Below, piece by piece: positions 37,449 to 48,433 of a DNA stretch of 64,000 nucleotides; the stretch's first letter is position 1; each line of letters begins with the position of its first letter. The translations under genes were made by a program, and so were the position numbers. The notes under the pieces are model-generated. The model worked only from the letters and a program-made list of their open reading frames with translations. It ran no database searches and was not told where the DNA came from. This DNA is from Chloroflexota bacterium (GTDB lineage Bacteria; Chloroflexota; Anaerolineae; Caldilineales; Caldilineaceae): assembly GCA_018969295.1 (NCBI GenBank), contig JAGWYN010000002.1, forward strand, positions 124,001 to 188,000, written 5' to 3'.

Positions 37449-38828
37449 ATGGCCTTCGACTTGCGTGTTCTTTCTCCCAATCCGGTTGCACGGCAGCGCT
37501 ACCTGGCCATCATGCAAGCAGCACTTGAGGCGGTGGATCCCTATCACGCTGTGCGCCACCAGCTGCGCCGGGACGCTGCAACGCTCTGGGTCGGCAACCG
37601 ATCCTACGACCTGGGGAAGATCCGAAAGGTCTGGGTGGTGGGGGCAGGCAAGGCCGGTGCACCGATGGCCCAGGCGGCCGAGGATGTGCTGGGGGACGCA
37701 CTGGCTGGCGGTCTGGTGATCGTCAAACGGGGCCACATGGCCCCGACCCGACGAGTCACCCTGGTCGAAGCAGGCCATCCGATCCCCGACCAGGCCGGCG
37801 TCGACGGCGGGCAGCAGCTGCTGGCGCTGCTGGCAGAAGCTGGCGCTGCGGATCTGGTGCTGGCGCTGCTCTCGGGCGGAGGCTCGGCGCTGCTGGAAGT
37901 TCCGGCTGCCATTTCGCTGGCCGATCTGCAGGCGACGACCGACGCGCTGCTCGGCTGCGGGGCCACGATCAACGAGATCAACTGTCTGCGCAAACATCTA
38001 AGCCTGGTCAAAGGGGGGCAGCTGGCCCGGGCTGCAGCGCCCGCCCAGGTCGCGACCCTGGTGTTGAGCGACGTTGTCGGCAGCCCGCTCGATGTGATCG
38101 CCAGCGGGCCGACTGTCGGCGATCCCAGCAGCTGGGCGGATGCCTGGGCGGTGGTTGAGCGCTATGCGCTTCGGCTGCCGGCGGCTGTGCTGGCACGGCT
38201 GGAGGCTGGCCGGCAGGGGTTGCTGGCTGAAACCCCCAAACCCGGCGACCCGTTGTTCAGCGGCGCGGCACCCTGTGTGGTCGGCGACAACCGTGTAGCG
38301 GCATTGGCCGCCTGCCGTCAAGCCGAAGCACTCGGCTACCAGACACTGCTGCTCAGCACCTTTGTCGAAGGAGAGGCCAGAACGGTGGCAGGGCTGACTG
38401 TGGCGCTGGCTCGCGAGATCCAGGCCAGCAGTCACCCTTGCCCGGCTCCAGCCTGTCTGGTGCTGGGCGGAGAGACGACAGTGACCCTCGGGGCTGTGGC
38501 CGGAGAAGGCGGGCGCAACCAGGAGCTGGCGCTGGCCGCAGCCTGCCTGCTCGACGGCACTCAGGGCGTCAGCGTGGCCGCCCTGGCGACAGACGGCAGC
38601 GATGGTCCGACCGACAGCGCAGGCGGGCTGGTAGACGGCACGACCCTGCAACGTGGGCGGATGCTGGGGCTGGCAGCCAAAGCGGCGTTGAACAACCACG
38701 CCGCCTACCCCTACCTGCAGCGCTGCAACGACCTGCTCCAGACCGGGCCGACCCACACCAATGTCAACGACCTGATCTTCGTCTGGGTCGAAGCGCCCCT
38801 TGCCGACACAACTGGACCGCCCCATTGA
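37449..38828 (+). CDS. Glycerate 2-kinase (DUF4147/MOFRL type)
   Basis: A 459-residue class II glycerate kinase. The N-terminal DUF4147 domain shows WVVGAGKAGAPMA and the phosphate-type loop LLSGGGSALL. The C-terminal MOFRL domain shows LGGETTVTL and ATDGSDGPTDSAGG. It makes 2-phosphoglycerate from glycerate and so feeds glycolysis. AGAGGAG lies 11 nt before the ATG at 37449. It is separated from hxlB by a hairpin and an AT-rich gap and is probably expressed alone. Confidence 0.93.
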   Translation: MAFDLRVLSPNPVARQRYLAIMQAALEAVDPYHAVRHQLRRDAATLWVGNRSYDLGKIRKVWVVGAGKAGAPMAQAAEDVLGDALAGGLVIVKRGHMAPTRRVTLVEAGHPIPDQAGVDGGQQLLALLAEAGAADLVLALLSGGGSALLEVPAAISLADLQATTDALLGCGATINEINCLRKHLSLVKGGQLARAAAPAQVATLVLSDVVGSPLDVIASGPTVGDPSSWADAWAVVERYALRLPAAVLARLEAGRQGLLAETPKPGDPLFSGAAPCVVGDNRVAALAACRQAEALGYQTLLLSTFVEGEARTVAGLTVALAREIQASSHPCPAPACLVLGGETTVTLGAVAGEGGRNQELALAAACLLDGTQGVSVAALATDGSDGPTDSAGGLVDGTTLQRGRMLGLAAKAALNNHAAYPYLQRCNDLLQTGPTHTNVNDLIFVWVEAPLADTTGPPH

Positions 38829-38833
38829 CCTAC

Positions 38834-38862
38834 TTGTCGAGAAGGGGGCAAACGTGTAGACT
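38834..38862 (+). promoter_or_regulatory. Promoter of the polyphosphate glucokinase gene
   Basis: TTGTCG (38834-38839) and TAGACT (38857-38862) are separated by 17 bp. The start would be near 38869, giving a leader of about 40 nt to the ATG at 38910. Confidence 0.55.
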
Positions 38863-38909
38863 GTAGCGACTTGTCGATCAAAATGGAGAGGGTGGGAAGG
38901 AAACGAGCG

Positions 38910-39695
38910 ATGCAAATTTTGGGGATCGATATTGGTGGCAGCGGGATCAAGGGCAGGCTGGTCGACGTGCAGAGCGGAGACTTGATCGGGGAACGGCACC
39001 GGATTGCCACGCCGCAGCCGGCGACACCGCCCGCAGTGGCCGCGGTCGTCGACGAACTGGTCCGCCATTTCAACTACAGCGGCCCGATCGGGGTCACTTT
39101 TCCAGCCATTGTCCGGCATGGCGTGACGCTCTCGGCAGCCAACGTCGATCCGTCTTGGATCGGCGCCCAGGCTCAGCAGATCTTCGAACAGGCCACAGGC
39201 CAGCCAGTCCACGTGCTCAACGACGCCGACGCCGCAGGGGTGGCCGAGATGACCTTCGGGGCAGGCCGTGAATTCACCCAAGGCATTGCCATCCTCCTCA
39301 CCTTTGGCACCGGGATCGGCAGTGCCATCTTTCACGACGGCAAGCTGCTGCCCAACACCGAATTTGGCCATGTCCCGCTGCCGATGAAGGGAATTCACGC
39401 CGAACACTACTGCTCTGACCGCGTGCGTAAAACCCAGGATCTCAAATGGCCGGAGTGGGCCAAGCGGGTCGACCACTACCTGGCGTTGATGGAGCTGCTT
39501 TTTTCGCCCGACGTTTTCATCATCGGCGGCGGTGTCAGCAAAAAATTTGACAAGTTCGCCCCGCACTTGCGCCGACCTGTCCGAATTGTGCAGGCCCAGC
39601 TGATGAACGAAGCAGGGATTGTCGGCGCCGCCATGTCGGCCTGGCAGCAGAGGAGAGCTGCGGCCGACTCGATCCAGTTGGTTTCAGGGTTGTGA
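38910..39695 (+). CDS. ppgK: Polyphosphate glucokinase
   Basis: A 261-residue ROK-fold kinase of the PpgK type, using polyphosphate and/or ATP to make glucose-6-phosphate. Motifs: GIDIGGSGIKG at 5-15, LNDADAAG (catalytic Asp), TFGTGIGSA, and the PpgK-specific LKWPEWAKRVDHYL near residue 185. The ROK zinc cluster is naturally absent. GGAAGGAAA precedes the ATG. It has its own promoter and is followed by convergent galE. Confidence 0.92.
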   Translation: MQILGIDIGGSGIKGRLVDVQSGDLIGERHRIATPQPATPPAVAAVVDELVRHFNYSGPIGVTFPAIVRHGVTLSAANVDPSWIGAQAQQIFEQATGQPVHVLNDADAAGVAEMTFGAGREFTQGIAILLTFGTGIGSAIFHDGKLLPNTEFGHVPLPMKGIHAEHYCSDRVRKTQDLKWPEWAKRVDHYLALMELLFSPDVFIIGGGVSKKFDKFAPHLRRPVRIVQAQLMNEAGIVGAAMSAWQQRRAAADSIQLVSGL

Positions 39696-39717
39696 AGCGT
39701 ACCTTCTGTCAGGTTTC

Positions 39718-39762
39718 TCCACTGGGCTTCTCTGTGGGCTTCTCTGTGGGCTTCTTCTTCGG
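39718..39762 (+). repeat. Short tandem repeats between convergent genes
   Basis: About three 12-bp units of the type GGGCTTCTCTGT, the last degenerate, lie between the ppgK stop and the convergent epimerase stop. They are low-complexity repeats with no clear pairing. Confidence 0.6.
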
Positions 39763-39768
39763 CTCTGC

Positions 39769-40680
39769 TCAGGGCTGAGAGGAGAGCAAAGCCGCCAGCG
39801 CGTCGCGCAGGGGGAGGGTCGGGCGCCAGCCGAGCTCCTGCAGGCGGGCGCTGCTTCCAGCCGAATGGCGGATCTCCCCGGCACGCGGCGGGGCGTAAAA
39901 ACGCCGCAGCGGGTGCGCTGTCACGCTGTCGAGGGCGGCGAGCAGGTCGTTGAGCGCAACCGACGCGCCAGTTCCAACCTGATAGATCTGGCCCCAGGCG
40001 GGCAGCTTCTGCGTGGCCACCAACAGATTGGCCTGCGCGACATCTTGAACAGCCACAAAATCGCGTGTCTGGCAGCCGTCGCCGAAGATCGTACAGGTTT
40101 CGTTGCGGCTGGCTGCCGCGCACCAGCGGGACACCACTCCACTGTAGGGGGAATCCGGGCGTTGGCGTGGGCCGTAGACGTTGAAATACCGCAGCACCAC
40201 AGTTTCCATGCCGTAGGCGTGGGCGTAGAGCTGCACCCACTGTTCTGCCATCAGCTTGCTGGCAGCATACGGCACCAGCGGCTTCACCGGCGACATTTCG
40301 TCGTGCGGGCCCGGCAGGTCGCCGTAGACTGCGCAGGTAGAGGCCAGCACAAAACGCCGGACGCCTGCGGCGCGGGCCGCCTCCAACATCGTCACAGTGC
40401 CGGTCGTGTTGACCGTATAGGTCTGCTGTGGTTCAGCCAAAGACTGGGGCACACTCACCAGCGCAGCCAGGTGCAGGAGTGCATCACAGCCCTCCACAGC
40501 CCGGCGTGCCCAGCTTGGGTCGGCCACGTCGCCGACCCACAGCTCCGCCCCAGCGGCCAGATTGGTACTTTGGCCGTTGGAGAGGTTGTCAAGCACACGC
40601 ACCGTGTGGCCAGCCGCCAGCGCTGCATCCGCGCTGTGAGAACCGATAAAACCAGCGCCGCCTGTGATCAGAATCCGCAT
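39769..40680 (-). CDS. NAD-dependent sugar-nucleotide epimerase/dehydratase (GalE-like)
   Basis: An extended SDR of 303 residues: Rossmann motif TGGAGFIGS at 6-14, catalytic Ser/Thr near 114-115 and YAASK with Tyr138/Lys142. ALRYFNVYGPRQRP-like sequence (VLRYFNVYGPRQ) is typical of UDP-glucose 4-epimerases and related enzymes. It could interconvert UDP-glucose and UDP-galactose, linking to the galactosidase operon, or make a surface-glycan precursor. It is a single gene, divergent from glyA. Confidence 0.87.
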   Translation of the reverse strand: MRILITGGAGFIGSHSADAALAAGHTVRVLDNLSNGQSTNLAAGAELWVGDVADPSWARRAVEGCDALLHLAALVSVPQSLAEPQQTYTVNTTGTVTMLEAARAAGVRRFVLASTCAVYGDLPGPHDEMSPVKPLVPYAASKLMAEQWVQLYAHAYGMETVVLRYFNVYGPRQRPDSPYSGVVSRWCAAASRNETCTIFGDGCQTRDFVAVQDVAQANLLVATQKLPAWGQIYQVGTGASVALNDLLAALDSVTAHPLRRFYAPPRAGEIRHSAGSSARLQELGWRPTLPLRDALAALLSSQP

Positions 40681-40702
40681 CGTCTGTTCAGACTAACAGA
40701 GA

Positions 40703-40731
40703 TTGACGAATGTTGCAAAGCGTGTTAAGTT
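40703..40731 (+). promoter_or_regulatory. Candidate glyA promoter
   Basis: TTGACG (40703-40708) is followed after 17 bp by TAAGTT (40726-40731), which is preceded by TGT as an extended -10. The leader to the ATG is about 57 nt and has a short GGCTGC/GCAGCC stem at 40746-40760. Confidence 0.45.
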
Positions 40732-40796
40732 CTCTGGGGGTATCGGCTGCCGTGCAGCCAGCCTTCCTATCCGTTTCGTGTGCAAGGAACTTTGTT

Positions 40797-42113
<1,317 letters not shown>

Positions 42114-42125
42114 GCAACAACAGCC

Positions 42126-42150
42126 TGTGCAGGGGGACTCCCCCTGCACA
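42126..42150. terminator. 11-bp hairpin after glyA
   Basis: TGTGCAGGGGG (42126-42136) pairs perfectly with 42140-42150 around ACT, 13 bp after the glyA stop. No T tract follows. Confidence 0.65.
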
Positions 42151-42178
42151 GCAGGACTCTCCAAAGGAGCGGCGACCG

Positions 42179-43528
42179 ATGAAAACGACCGTTTCCGCCC
42201 GGCCCCCGCTGTGGGGCACGCGCGAACAGACAGGCTGGTATTTCTATGACTGGGCCAACTCGGCCTTCTCGACGACGGTCGTTGCTGTCTTTCTGGGCCC
42301 CTACCTGACTGCCGTCGCCCGGGCAGCCGCCGACAGCGGCGGGTATGTCTTCCCGCTCGGCATCCCGGTGCGTGCCGACGCCTTTTTTCCCTATTTGATC
42401 TCGTTTTCTGTGCTGCTGCAGGTGCTGATCCTGCCGGTGATGGGGGCCATCGTCGACTACACCCATCTCAAAAAACGGCTCATGGCGATCTTTGCCTATC
42501 TAGGATCCACTGCCACGCTGGGGCTCTATTTTGTCCAAGGGGACACCTACCTGCTGGGCGGGGCCCTCTTTTTGGTCGCCAACCTCAGCTTCGGGGCAGC
42601 ACTTGTCTGCTACAATGCGTTCTTGCCCGAAATTGCCGGCCCAGAGGAGCGGGACCGGGTTTCATCGGTCGGATGGGCGCTGGGCTATCTGGGGGGCGGG
42701 CTGCTGCTGCTGCTCAACCTGCTCCTGTTCACGCTGCGCGACCGCATCGGGCTGGACAGCGGCAGTGCCGTGCGCATCAGCCTGGCCTCCGCCGGCCTCT
42801 GGTGGGGGATCTTCACCTTGCTGCCGCTTCGCCGGCTGCAAAACCGGCAGCCGAGGCGGCGCCTGCCCCCCGACGGCCATTATCTGACAATCGGTTTCCG
42901 CCAACTGGGCGAGACGCTGCGCAAACTGCCGCGCTATCCGCAGACCCTGCTCTTTTTGTTGGCCTACCTGCTCTACAACGACGGCGTCCAGACGGTGATC
43001 GCGCTCAGCTCTCAGTTTGGCACCGAAGAGCTGGGCATGGGCGCCGACGTGCTGCCCCTGCTCTTTCTCATGGTGCAATTTGTGGCTTTCTTCGGTGCGC
43101 TCCTCTTCGGGTACCTGGCCCGCAAAATCGGCGCTCAGCGGGCCATCTGGTTCAGCCTGGTCATCTGGAGCGGCGTCACCCTCTATGCCTACTCGCCGTT
43201 GTTGCAGACCGGCCAGCAGTTTTTTCTGCTCGGCGCCGTGATCGCCCTCGTGCTGGGTGGGAGCCAGGCGCTGAGCCGCTCGCTCTTTTCGCAGATGATC
43301 CCTGCAGGACAGGAGGCCGAATACTTCAGCCTCTATGAGATCAGCGAGCGCGGCACAAGCTGGCTGGGCCCCTTGTTGTTTGGGCTGGCGATCCAGTTTA
43401 GCGGCAGCTACCGGCTGGCTGTGCTGGCAGTCGGCATCTTTTTTGTGGCCGGGCTGATCCTGCTGCCGCTGGTCAACGTGCGGCGTGCCATTCTCGAAGC
43501 AGGCAACGAGCCCCCTGCCCGGCTGTAG
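42179..43528 (+). CDS. MFS transporter, UMF1/Atg22-like family
   Basis: A 449-residue, roughly 12-helix transporter. WYFYDWANSAF near residue 20 is the signature of the UMF1 (vacuole effluxer Atg22-like) family. Members are thought to export amino acids or other metabolites; the bacterial substrates are unknown. AAAGGAG lies 10 nt before the ATG. Being just after glyA, amino-acid export is a guess. The 3' end of the gene itself forms the left arm of a hairpin whose right arm is repeated three times. Confidence 0.88.
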   Translation: MKTTVSARPPLWGTREQTGWYFYDWANSAFSTTVVAVFLGPYLTAVARAAADSGGYVFPLGIPVRADAFFPYLISFSVLLQVLILPVMGAIVDYTHLKKRLMAIFAYLGSTATLGLYFVQGDTYLLGGALFLVANLSFGAALVCYNAFLPEIAGPEERDRVSSVGWALGYLGGGLLLLLNLLLFTLRDRIGLDSGSAVRISLASAGLWWGIFTLLPLRRLQNRQPRRRLPPDGHYLTIGFRQLGETLRKLPRYPQTLLFLLAYLLYNDGVQTVIALSSQFGTEELGMGADVLPLLFLMVQFVAFFGALLFGYLARKIGAQRAIWFSLVIWSGVTLYAYSPLLQTGQQFFLLGAVIALVLGGSQALSRSLFSQMIPAGQEAEYFSLYEISERGTSWLGPLLFGLAIQFSGSYRLAVLAVGIFFVAGLILLPLVNVRRAILEAGNEPPARL

Positions 43529-43565
43529 GCAGGGGGTGCAGGCAGGGGGTGCAGGCAGGGGGTGC
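43511..43565. repeat. Three 13-bp units forming alternative hairpin arms
   Basis: CCCCCTGCC (43511-43519), inside the MFS coding end, can pair with GGCAGGGGG at 43528-43536. That arm lies in a 13-bp unit (AGGCAGGGGGTGC) repeated exactly three times from 43527 to 43565. The result is one left arm with three possible right arms, probably an expanded terminator. Confidence 0.75.
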
Positions 43566-43607
43566 TGTACTCGCCCAGGGGTGTCTCCTGAAACAGACGC
43601 TGGCTTG

Positions 43608-43616
43608 TGGTATACT
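43608..43616 (+). promoter_or_regulatory. Extended -10 promoter of the TPR operon
   Basis: TGGTATACT is a strong extended -10. The -35 region is poor, as is common for this class. Transcription would start near 43623, about 38 nt before the GTG. Confidence 0.55.
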
Positions 43617-43660
43617 GGCAAGAAGTATTGTGCTCCTGCAAGGAGCCTGTTTGAGGCAAT

Positions 43661-44236
43661 GTGGCGGAACAGACGAACGTAGGGAAAAGAGTTGTGGACC
43701 GGGTCTCTGAAGAATTCAAACGTGCGCTGAGCGAGGGTGCCTGGCTGTTGCGCAGCAACCGTCCCCAGGCTGCTGTCGAAAAGCTGCGGCCACTGTACGA
43801 ACAGGCACCAACCAACGTCGATGTGGCGATCAACCTGGGCGGCGCCTATATTTTGATGGCTCGGTGGAGCCAGGCGGTGCGTGTGCTCAGCAAGGCTACC
43901 GAACTGCATCCGCACAATCCGATGCTCTGGTGCAACCTGGCTGCCGCCCATCTTGGCCGGCTCGAACTGGCCGGCCCGCAGCAGCAGCTGCGTGCCATTC
44001 ACTCCTACGAGCGTGCTCTGGCGCTCGATGCAGCCACCCCCCATGTGCACTATCATCTTGGCCTGATCTACAAAGAGCGGGGCGACCTGTCGCGTGCCCT
44101 CGCCTATTTCCAGGAAGCGCTGGCGGTCAACCCCAACGACCGCGACGCCCTGCACTGGATCGAACGGCTCACTGTTCAGATCGAGGCTGCGTCCGCAGGC
44201 TTGCCCCGTGCCAGCCACGGAGAGGATCCTGCATGA
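43661..44236 (+). CDS. TPR-repeat protein
   Basis: A 191-residue protein with four tetratricopeptide repeats (residues 20-170): paired helices with the W-L-G-Y-A-F-A-P pattern, for example NLGGAYILMARWSQAVRVL and HLGLIYKERGDLSRALAYF. It has no signal peptide, so it is cytoplasmic and probably a scaffold. It starts with GTG; AAGGAG is somewhat far but GAGG is nearer. Its stop overlaps the next start (ATGA), so it is coupled to the FecR-like and GT39 genes. Confidence 0.82.
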   Translation: MAEQTNVGKRVVDRVSEEFKRALSEGAWLLRSNRPQAAVEKLRPLYEQAPTNVDVAINLGGAYILMARWSQAVRVLSKATELHPHNPMLWCNLAAAHLGRLELAGPQQQLRAIHSYERALALDAATPHVHYHLGLIYKERGDLSRALAYFQEALAVNPNDRDALHWIERLTVQIEAASAGLPRASHGEDPA

Positions 44237-45515
44237 GTTCAGGGCTCACCGGCCCCCCTGCACCTGACCCTTTCTGGAGCCCGCTGCCGTACAGCCGGAT
44301 GCGCGAGAACCCCGAGCGGCTGGCCTGGACAGTGCTGCTGGCCAGCTTTGCTGTTTTTCTGGTGCTCTCGATCTCGGTCCCACTCACGTTGCGCTACTGG
44401 GTTGAACACGCCACGGTGCGCCAGAACGCGGTGCTGGACCCCACCCAGGGGACGATTCTGCTTTACCCTCCCCGTTCTCTGGAGCCGATCGCCATTTCCG
44501 AGCTGCGCGACCAGGTAGCTGAGGGCAGCATTGTCGAAGCAGGAGAAAGCCCGACCCAGGCCACGGTGCGGCTGATCAGCGAGGGAGAGAACGACTTTGC
44601 ACTGGGCAGTCTCCAGCTTTTTTCAGGAACTCGGCTGCAGCTCGACCGCATGCGCAGCCCGCTCTTCGAGCTGAGCAACGCGCCCTACCAGGCTTTGCTC
44701 ACAGTCGAACGGGGGCAGCTGCGGGTTTTTACCAACAGCGGTGTAGAGCGTCCGGTTGCAGTGGTGCTGGTCACCCCACACGGCCGCATCGAACTGGGGG
44801 CGGGCAGCTATCAGATTGCCGTCACCGCCGAACAGACTGCGATCACAGTCAGCGCCGGCGAGGCGCTGCTCTTCAAGGAGAACCATCCTGCGCTGGCTGT
44901 CTCTTCGGGTCTGCGCGCCTGGATCACTGCGACGGCCATTGCAGAAAAACCGGTGGTCGCCACCGAGAATCTGCTGCGCAACGGCAATTTCACACAGGAG
45001 ATGCGCGATTCCTGGGAAAGCTATGTCATCGCCCAAAATGTGACGCCGGGCAAGGTCAGCATCATGGAACGTGACGGCCGACGCGTCGCCTATTTTGTGC
45101 GCCAGGGGGAAGACAACGTGCCCACCGAGGTCGGCATCCGCCAGTTCATCGACAAAGAGGTCAACGTCTACGACCGGCTGGTGTTGCAGCTGGACGTCAA
45201 GCTGCTCTTTCAGAGCCTGTCGGGGGCCGGCTATCTGAGCTCCGAGTACCCGCTGCGGGTCGAGGTGAACTACACCGATATTTATGGCAAACAGCTTGCC
45301 TGGGGACACGGCTTTTATTACCGGGAGCCTGAAAACAGCAACTGGAAGATCCTCAACGGCGAGAAGATCCCGCCGTTCAACTGGTACACCTACCGATCTC
45401 CCAATTTGATGGAGCTCTTGAAGGAAACTCGGCCTGCTCGTATCGACTCGATCCGCATCTATGCCAGCGGCTGGAACTACCAAAGCATGGTCTCGGAAGT
45501 GTTCCTGGTCGCTGA

Positions 45516-45519
<4 letters not shown>
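44233..45519 (+). CDS. Single-pass membrane protein with FecR-like domain
   Basis: A 428-residue protein: a cytoplasmic N-terminus, one membrane helix at about residues 33-55, and an extracytoplasmic part. Residues 75-220 are FecR-like (SLQLFSGTRLQLDRM, then VTPHGRIELGAGSYQIAV), and the rest looks like a beta-sandwich carbohydrate-binding-like domain (from about 250). FecR domains normally transmit signals to sigma factors, but no sigma gene is near. It is coupled at both ends, to the TPR gene (ATGA) and the GT39 gene (GTGA). The three proteins may form a membrane glycan complex. Confidence 0.7.
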
Positions 45520-47117
<1,598 letters not shown>

Positions 47118-47123
<6 letters not shown>

Positions 47124-47149
47124 CTCCCCCCTGTGGGGGGGAGTCACGG
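47118..47149. terminator. 14-bp hairpin after the GT39 gene
   Basis: CCGTGACTCCCCCC (47118-47131) pairs perfectly with 47136-47149 around a 4-nt loop; the stem begins inside the stop-codon region. Only GCATTCTTCG follows, so it is a weak U tract. Confidence 0.7.
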
Positions 47150-47292
47150 CATTCTTCGTCAGGGCATTTGATGAAGCGGTCGGAACCGACCGGCGTGCAG
47201 AAACGTTGAGAAGGTCAAGCAGGATCGTATGCTGGTGAGCTGACCGCCAGCAGCGCCATCGGCAAAAAAGGCTGTATCTGGCAGGGTACGTT

Positions 47293-47943
47293 ATGGGATT
47301 TCGCATTCGGCGTTGGACGCTGTTCTGGTTGAGCATCGTGTTGTTGATAGGGGTAGGGGCTGGCAGCATCGGCTGGCAGCAATGGGTCAAATGGTGGTAT
47401 GGCTCGACCCTTTACACCCTGGAAGAAGCGCCCTCGGCACGGGTAGCGCTGGTGCTGGGGGCCCGCGTCTATGCGGATGGCCGGTTGAGTAGCATGTTGC
47501 GCGACCGGGTAGAGACTGCGATCGCGCTTTACAAAGCGGGCAAGGTCGACAAACTCCTGATGAGTGGGGACAACAGCCAGCCCGACTACAACGAGCCCGG
47601 CGCCATGGTCGCCTATGCCCTCCAGCAAGGGGTGCCGCCGGCGGCTCTCCAGCCAGACTATGGGGGAAGACGCACCTACGACTCCTGTTATCGCGCCAAG
47701 GCAATTTTTCAGGTTGAGCAGTTGCTGGTGGTGACCCAGGCTTTTCACCTGCCGCGTGCGCTCTTTCTCTGTTCCAGTCTGGGCCTTGAAGCGAGCGGTG
47801 TCGTGGCAGACCGGCGCCTGTATCACCCTCGCTCGATCGCCTGGTCGGAGACCCGTGAAATTCCGGCGATGGCTGCGGCGCTCTTCGACATCCTCCGGCG
47901 AGTCCCCCCGCCCGTGATGGGCGATCCGATCCCGCTGGAGTGA
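47293..47943 (+). CDS. SanA/YdcF-like DUF218 membrane protein
   Basis: A 216-residue protein with one N-terminal membrane helix (residues 9-28) and a DUF218 domain: VALVLGARVYADGRLS, KVDKLLMSGDN, YNEPGAM and LLVVTQAFHLPRALFL. SanA/YdcF proteins act in envelope maintenance by an unknown reaction. It has about 150 bp of leader after the GT39 terminator. It is probably unlinked to its convergent neighbour. Confidence 0.87.
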   Translation: MGFRIRRWTLFWLSIVLLIGVGAGSIGWQQWVKWWYGSTLYTLEEAPSARVALVLGARVYADGRLSSMLRDRVETAIALYKAGKVDKLLMSGDNSQPDYNEPGAMVAYALQQGVPPAALQPDYGGRRTYDSCYRAKAIFQVEQLLVVTQAFHLPRALFLCSSLGLEASGVVADRRLYHPRSIAWSETREIPAMAAALFDILRRVPPPVMGDPIPLE

Positions 47944-47972
47944 GGGGCAGCGGGTCGCCGCGCGCTCAGGAA

Positions 47973-48320
47973 TCAGTCGATCTCGACCGTCTGGTCGGAA
48001 TGGCCTTTGCGCCAGTTGCCGCTGGCATCTCCGACGACCCAGGAGGTGCGGATGCGGATCGTGGTGCGGGGGCGGGGGGGTGCACTGGCGAGCGGCGGCG
48101 AGGCAGGGCGGCTCAGCAGATGGCGCAACAGCTGCCAGCCGGCACTGACTGCCAGGCTGGCAGCCCCCACCAGCACCGGGAGAGCCGCCTGGCCCAACAG
48201 TGTTGGCAGCAATTTCTGTCCGGCCGGCAGGGCTGTGTCGTGGCCGCAGTGGGTGCAGTAGCGGGCGTCCAAGACAAAGCTGTCGCCACACTGCGGGCAA
48301 ATCTGGGTGATCTGGGTCAT
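47973..48320 (-). CDS. Small zinc-ribbon membrane protein
   Basis: A 115-residue protein. It begins with a zinc ribbon (CPQC at residues 8-11 and CTHC about 14 residues later), continues with a hydrophobic stretch (LLPTLLGQAALPVLVGAASL) and ends with a Pro/Arg-rich region and DGT-like tail. GGAGATC lies just before ATG 48320. It is divergent from the Cys-rich gene, with 113 bp between the starts. Function unknown; a shared regulatory region is possible. Confidence 0.68.
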   Translation of the reverse strand: MTQITQICPQCGDSFVLDARYCTHCGHDTALPAGQKLLPTLLGQAALPVLVGAASLAVSAGWQLLRHLLSRPASPPLASAPPRPRTTIRIRTSWVVGDASGNWRKGHSDQTVEID

Positions 48321-48419
48321 GGTGATCTCCGTGCTCTGCAAACAGTTCCTCTCAAACAACAGGTCTGCAACTGTCCGGCAAGAGATACCCGGCGCTTCAG
48401 CAAACTCCCCTGTTGCAGC

Positions 48420-48425
48420 TATAAT
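48420..48425 (+). promoter_or_regulatory. -10 box directly before the Cys-rich gene
   Basis: A perfect TATAAT ends 8 nt before the ATG at 48434, with TTCAGC upstream near the -35 position. No ribosome-binding site fits, so the mRNA is probably leaderless. Confidence 0.55.
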
Positions 48426-48433
48426 CATACCCT

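Noticed and set aside
40732..40796. A riboswitch in the glyA leader (glycine or folate type).
   Set aside because: The leader is about 60 nt with only one 6-bp stem, too short for any known class.
43527..43565. Short direct repeats that could suggest a CRISPR array.
   Set aside because: The three 13-bp units are contiguous without spacers and no cas gene is present.
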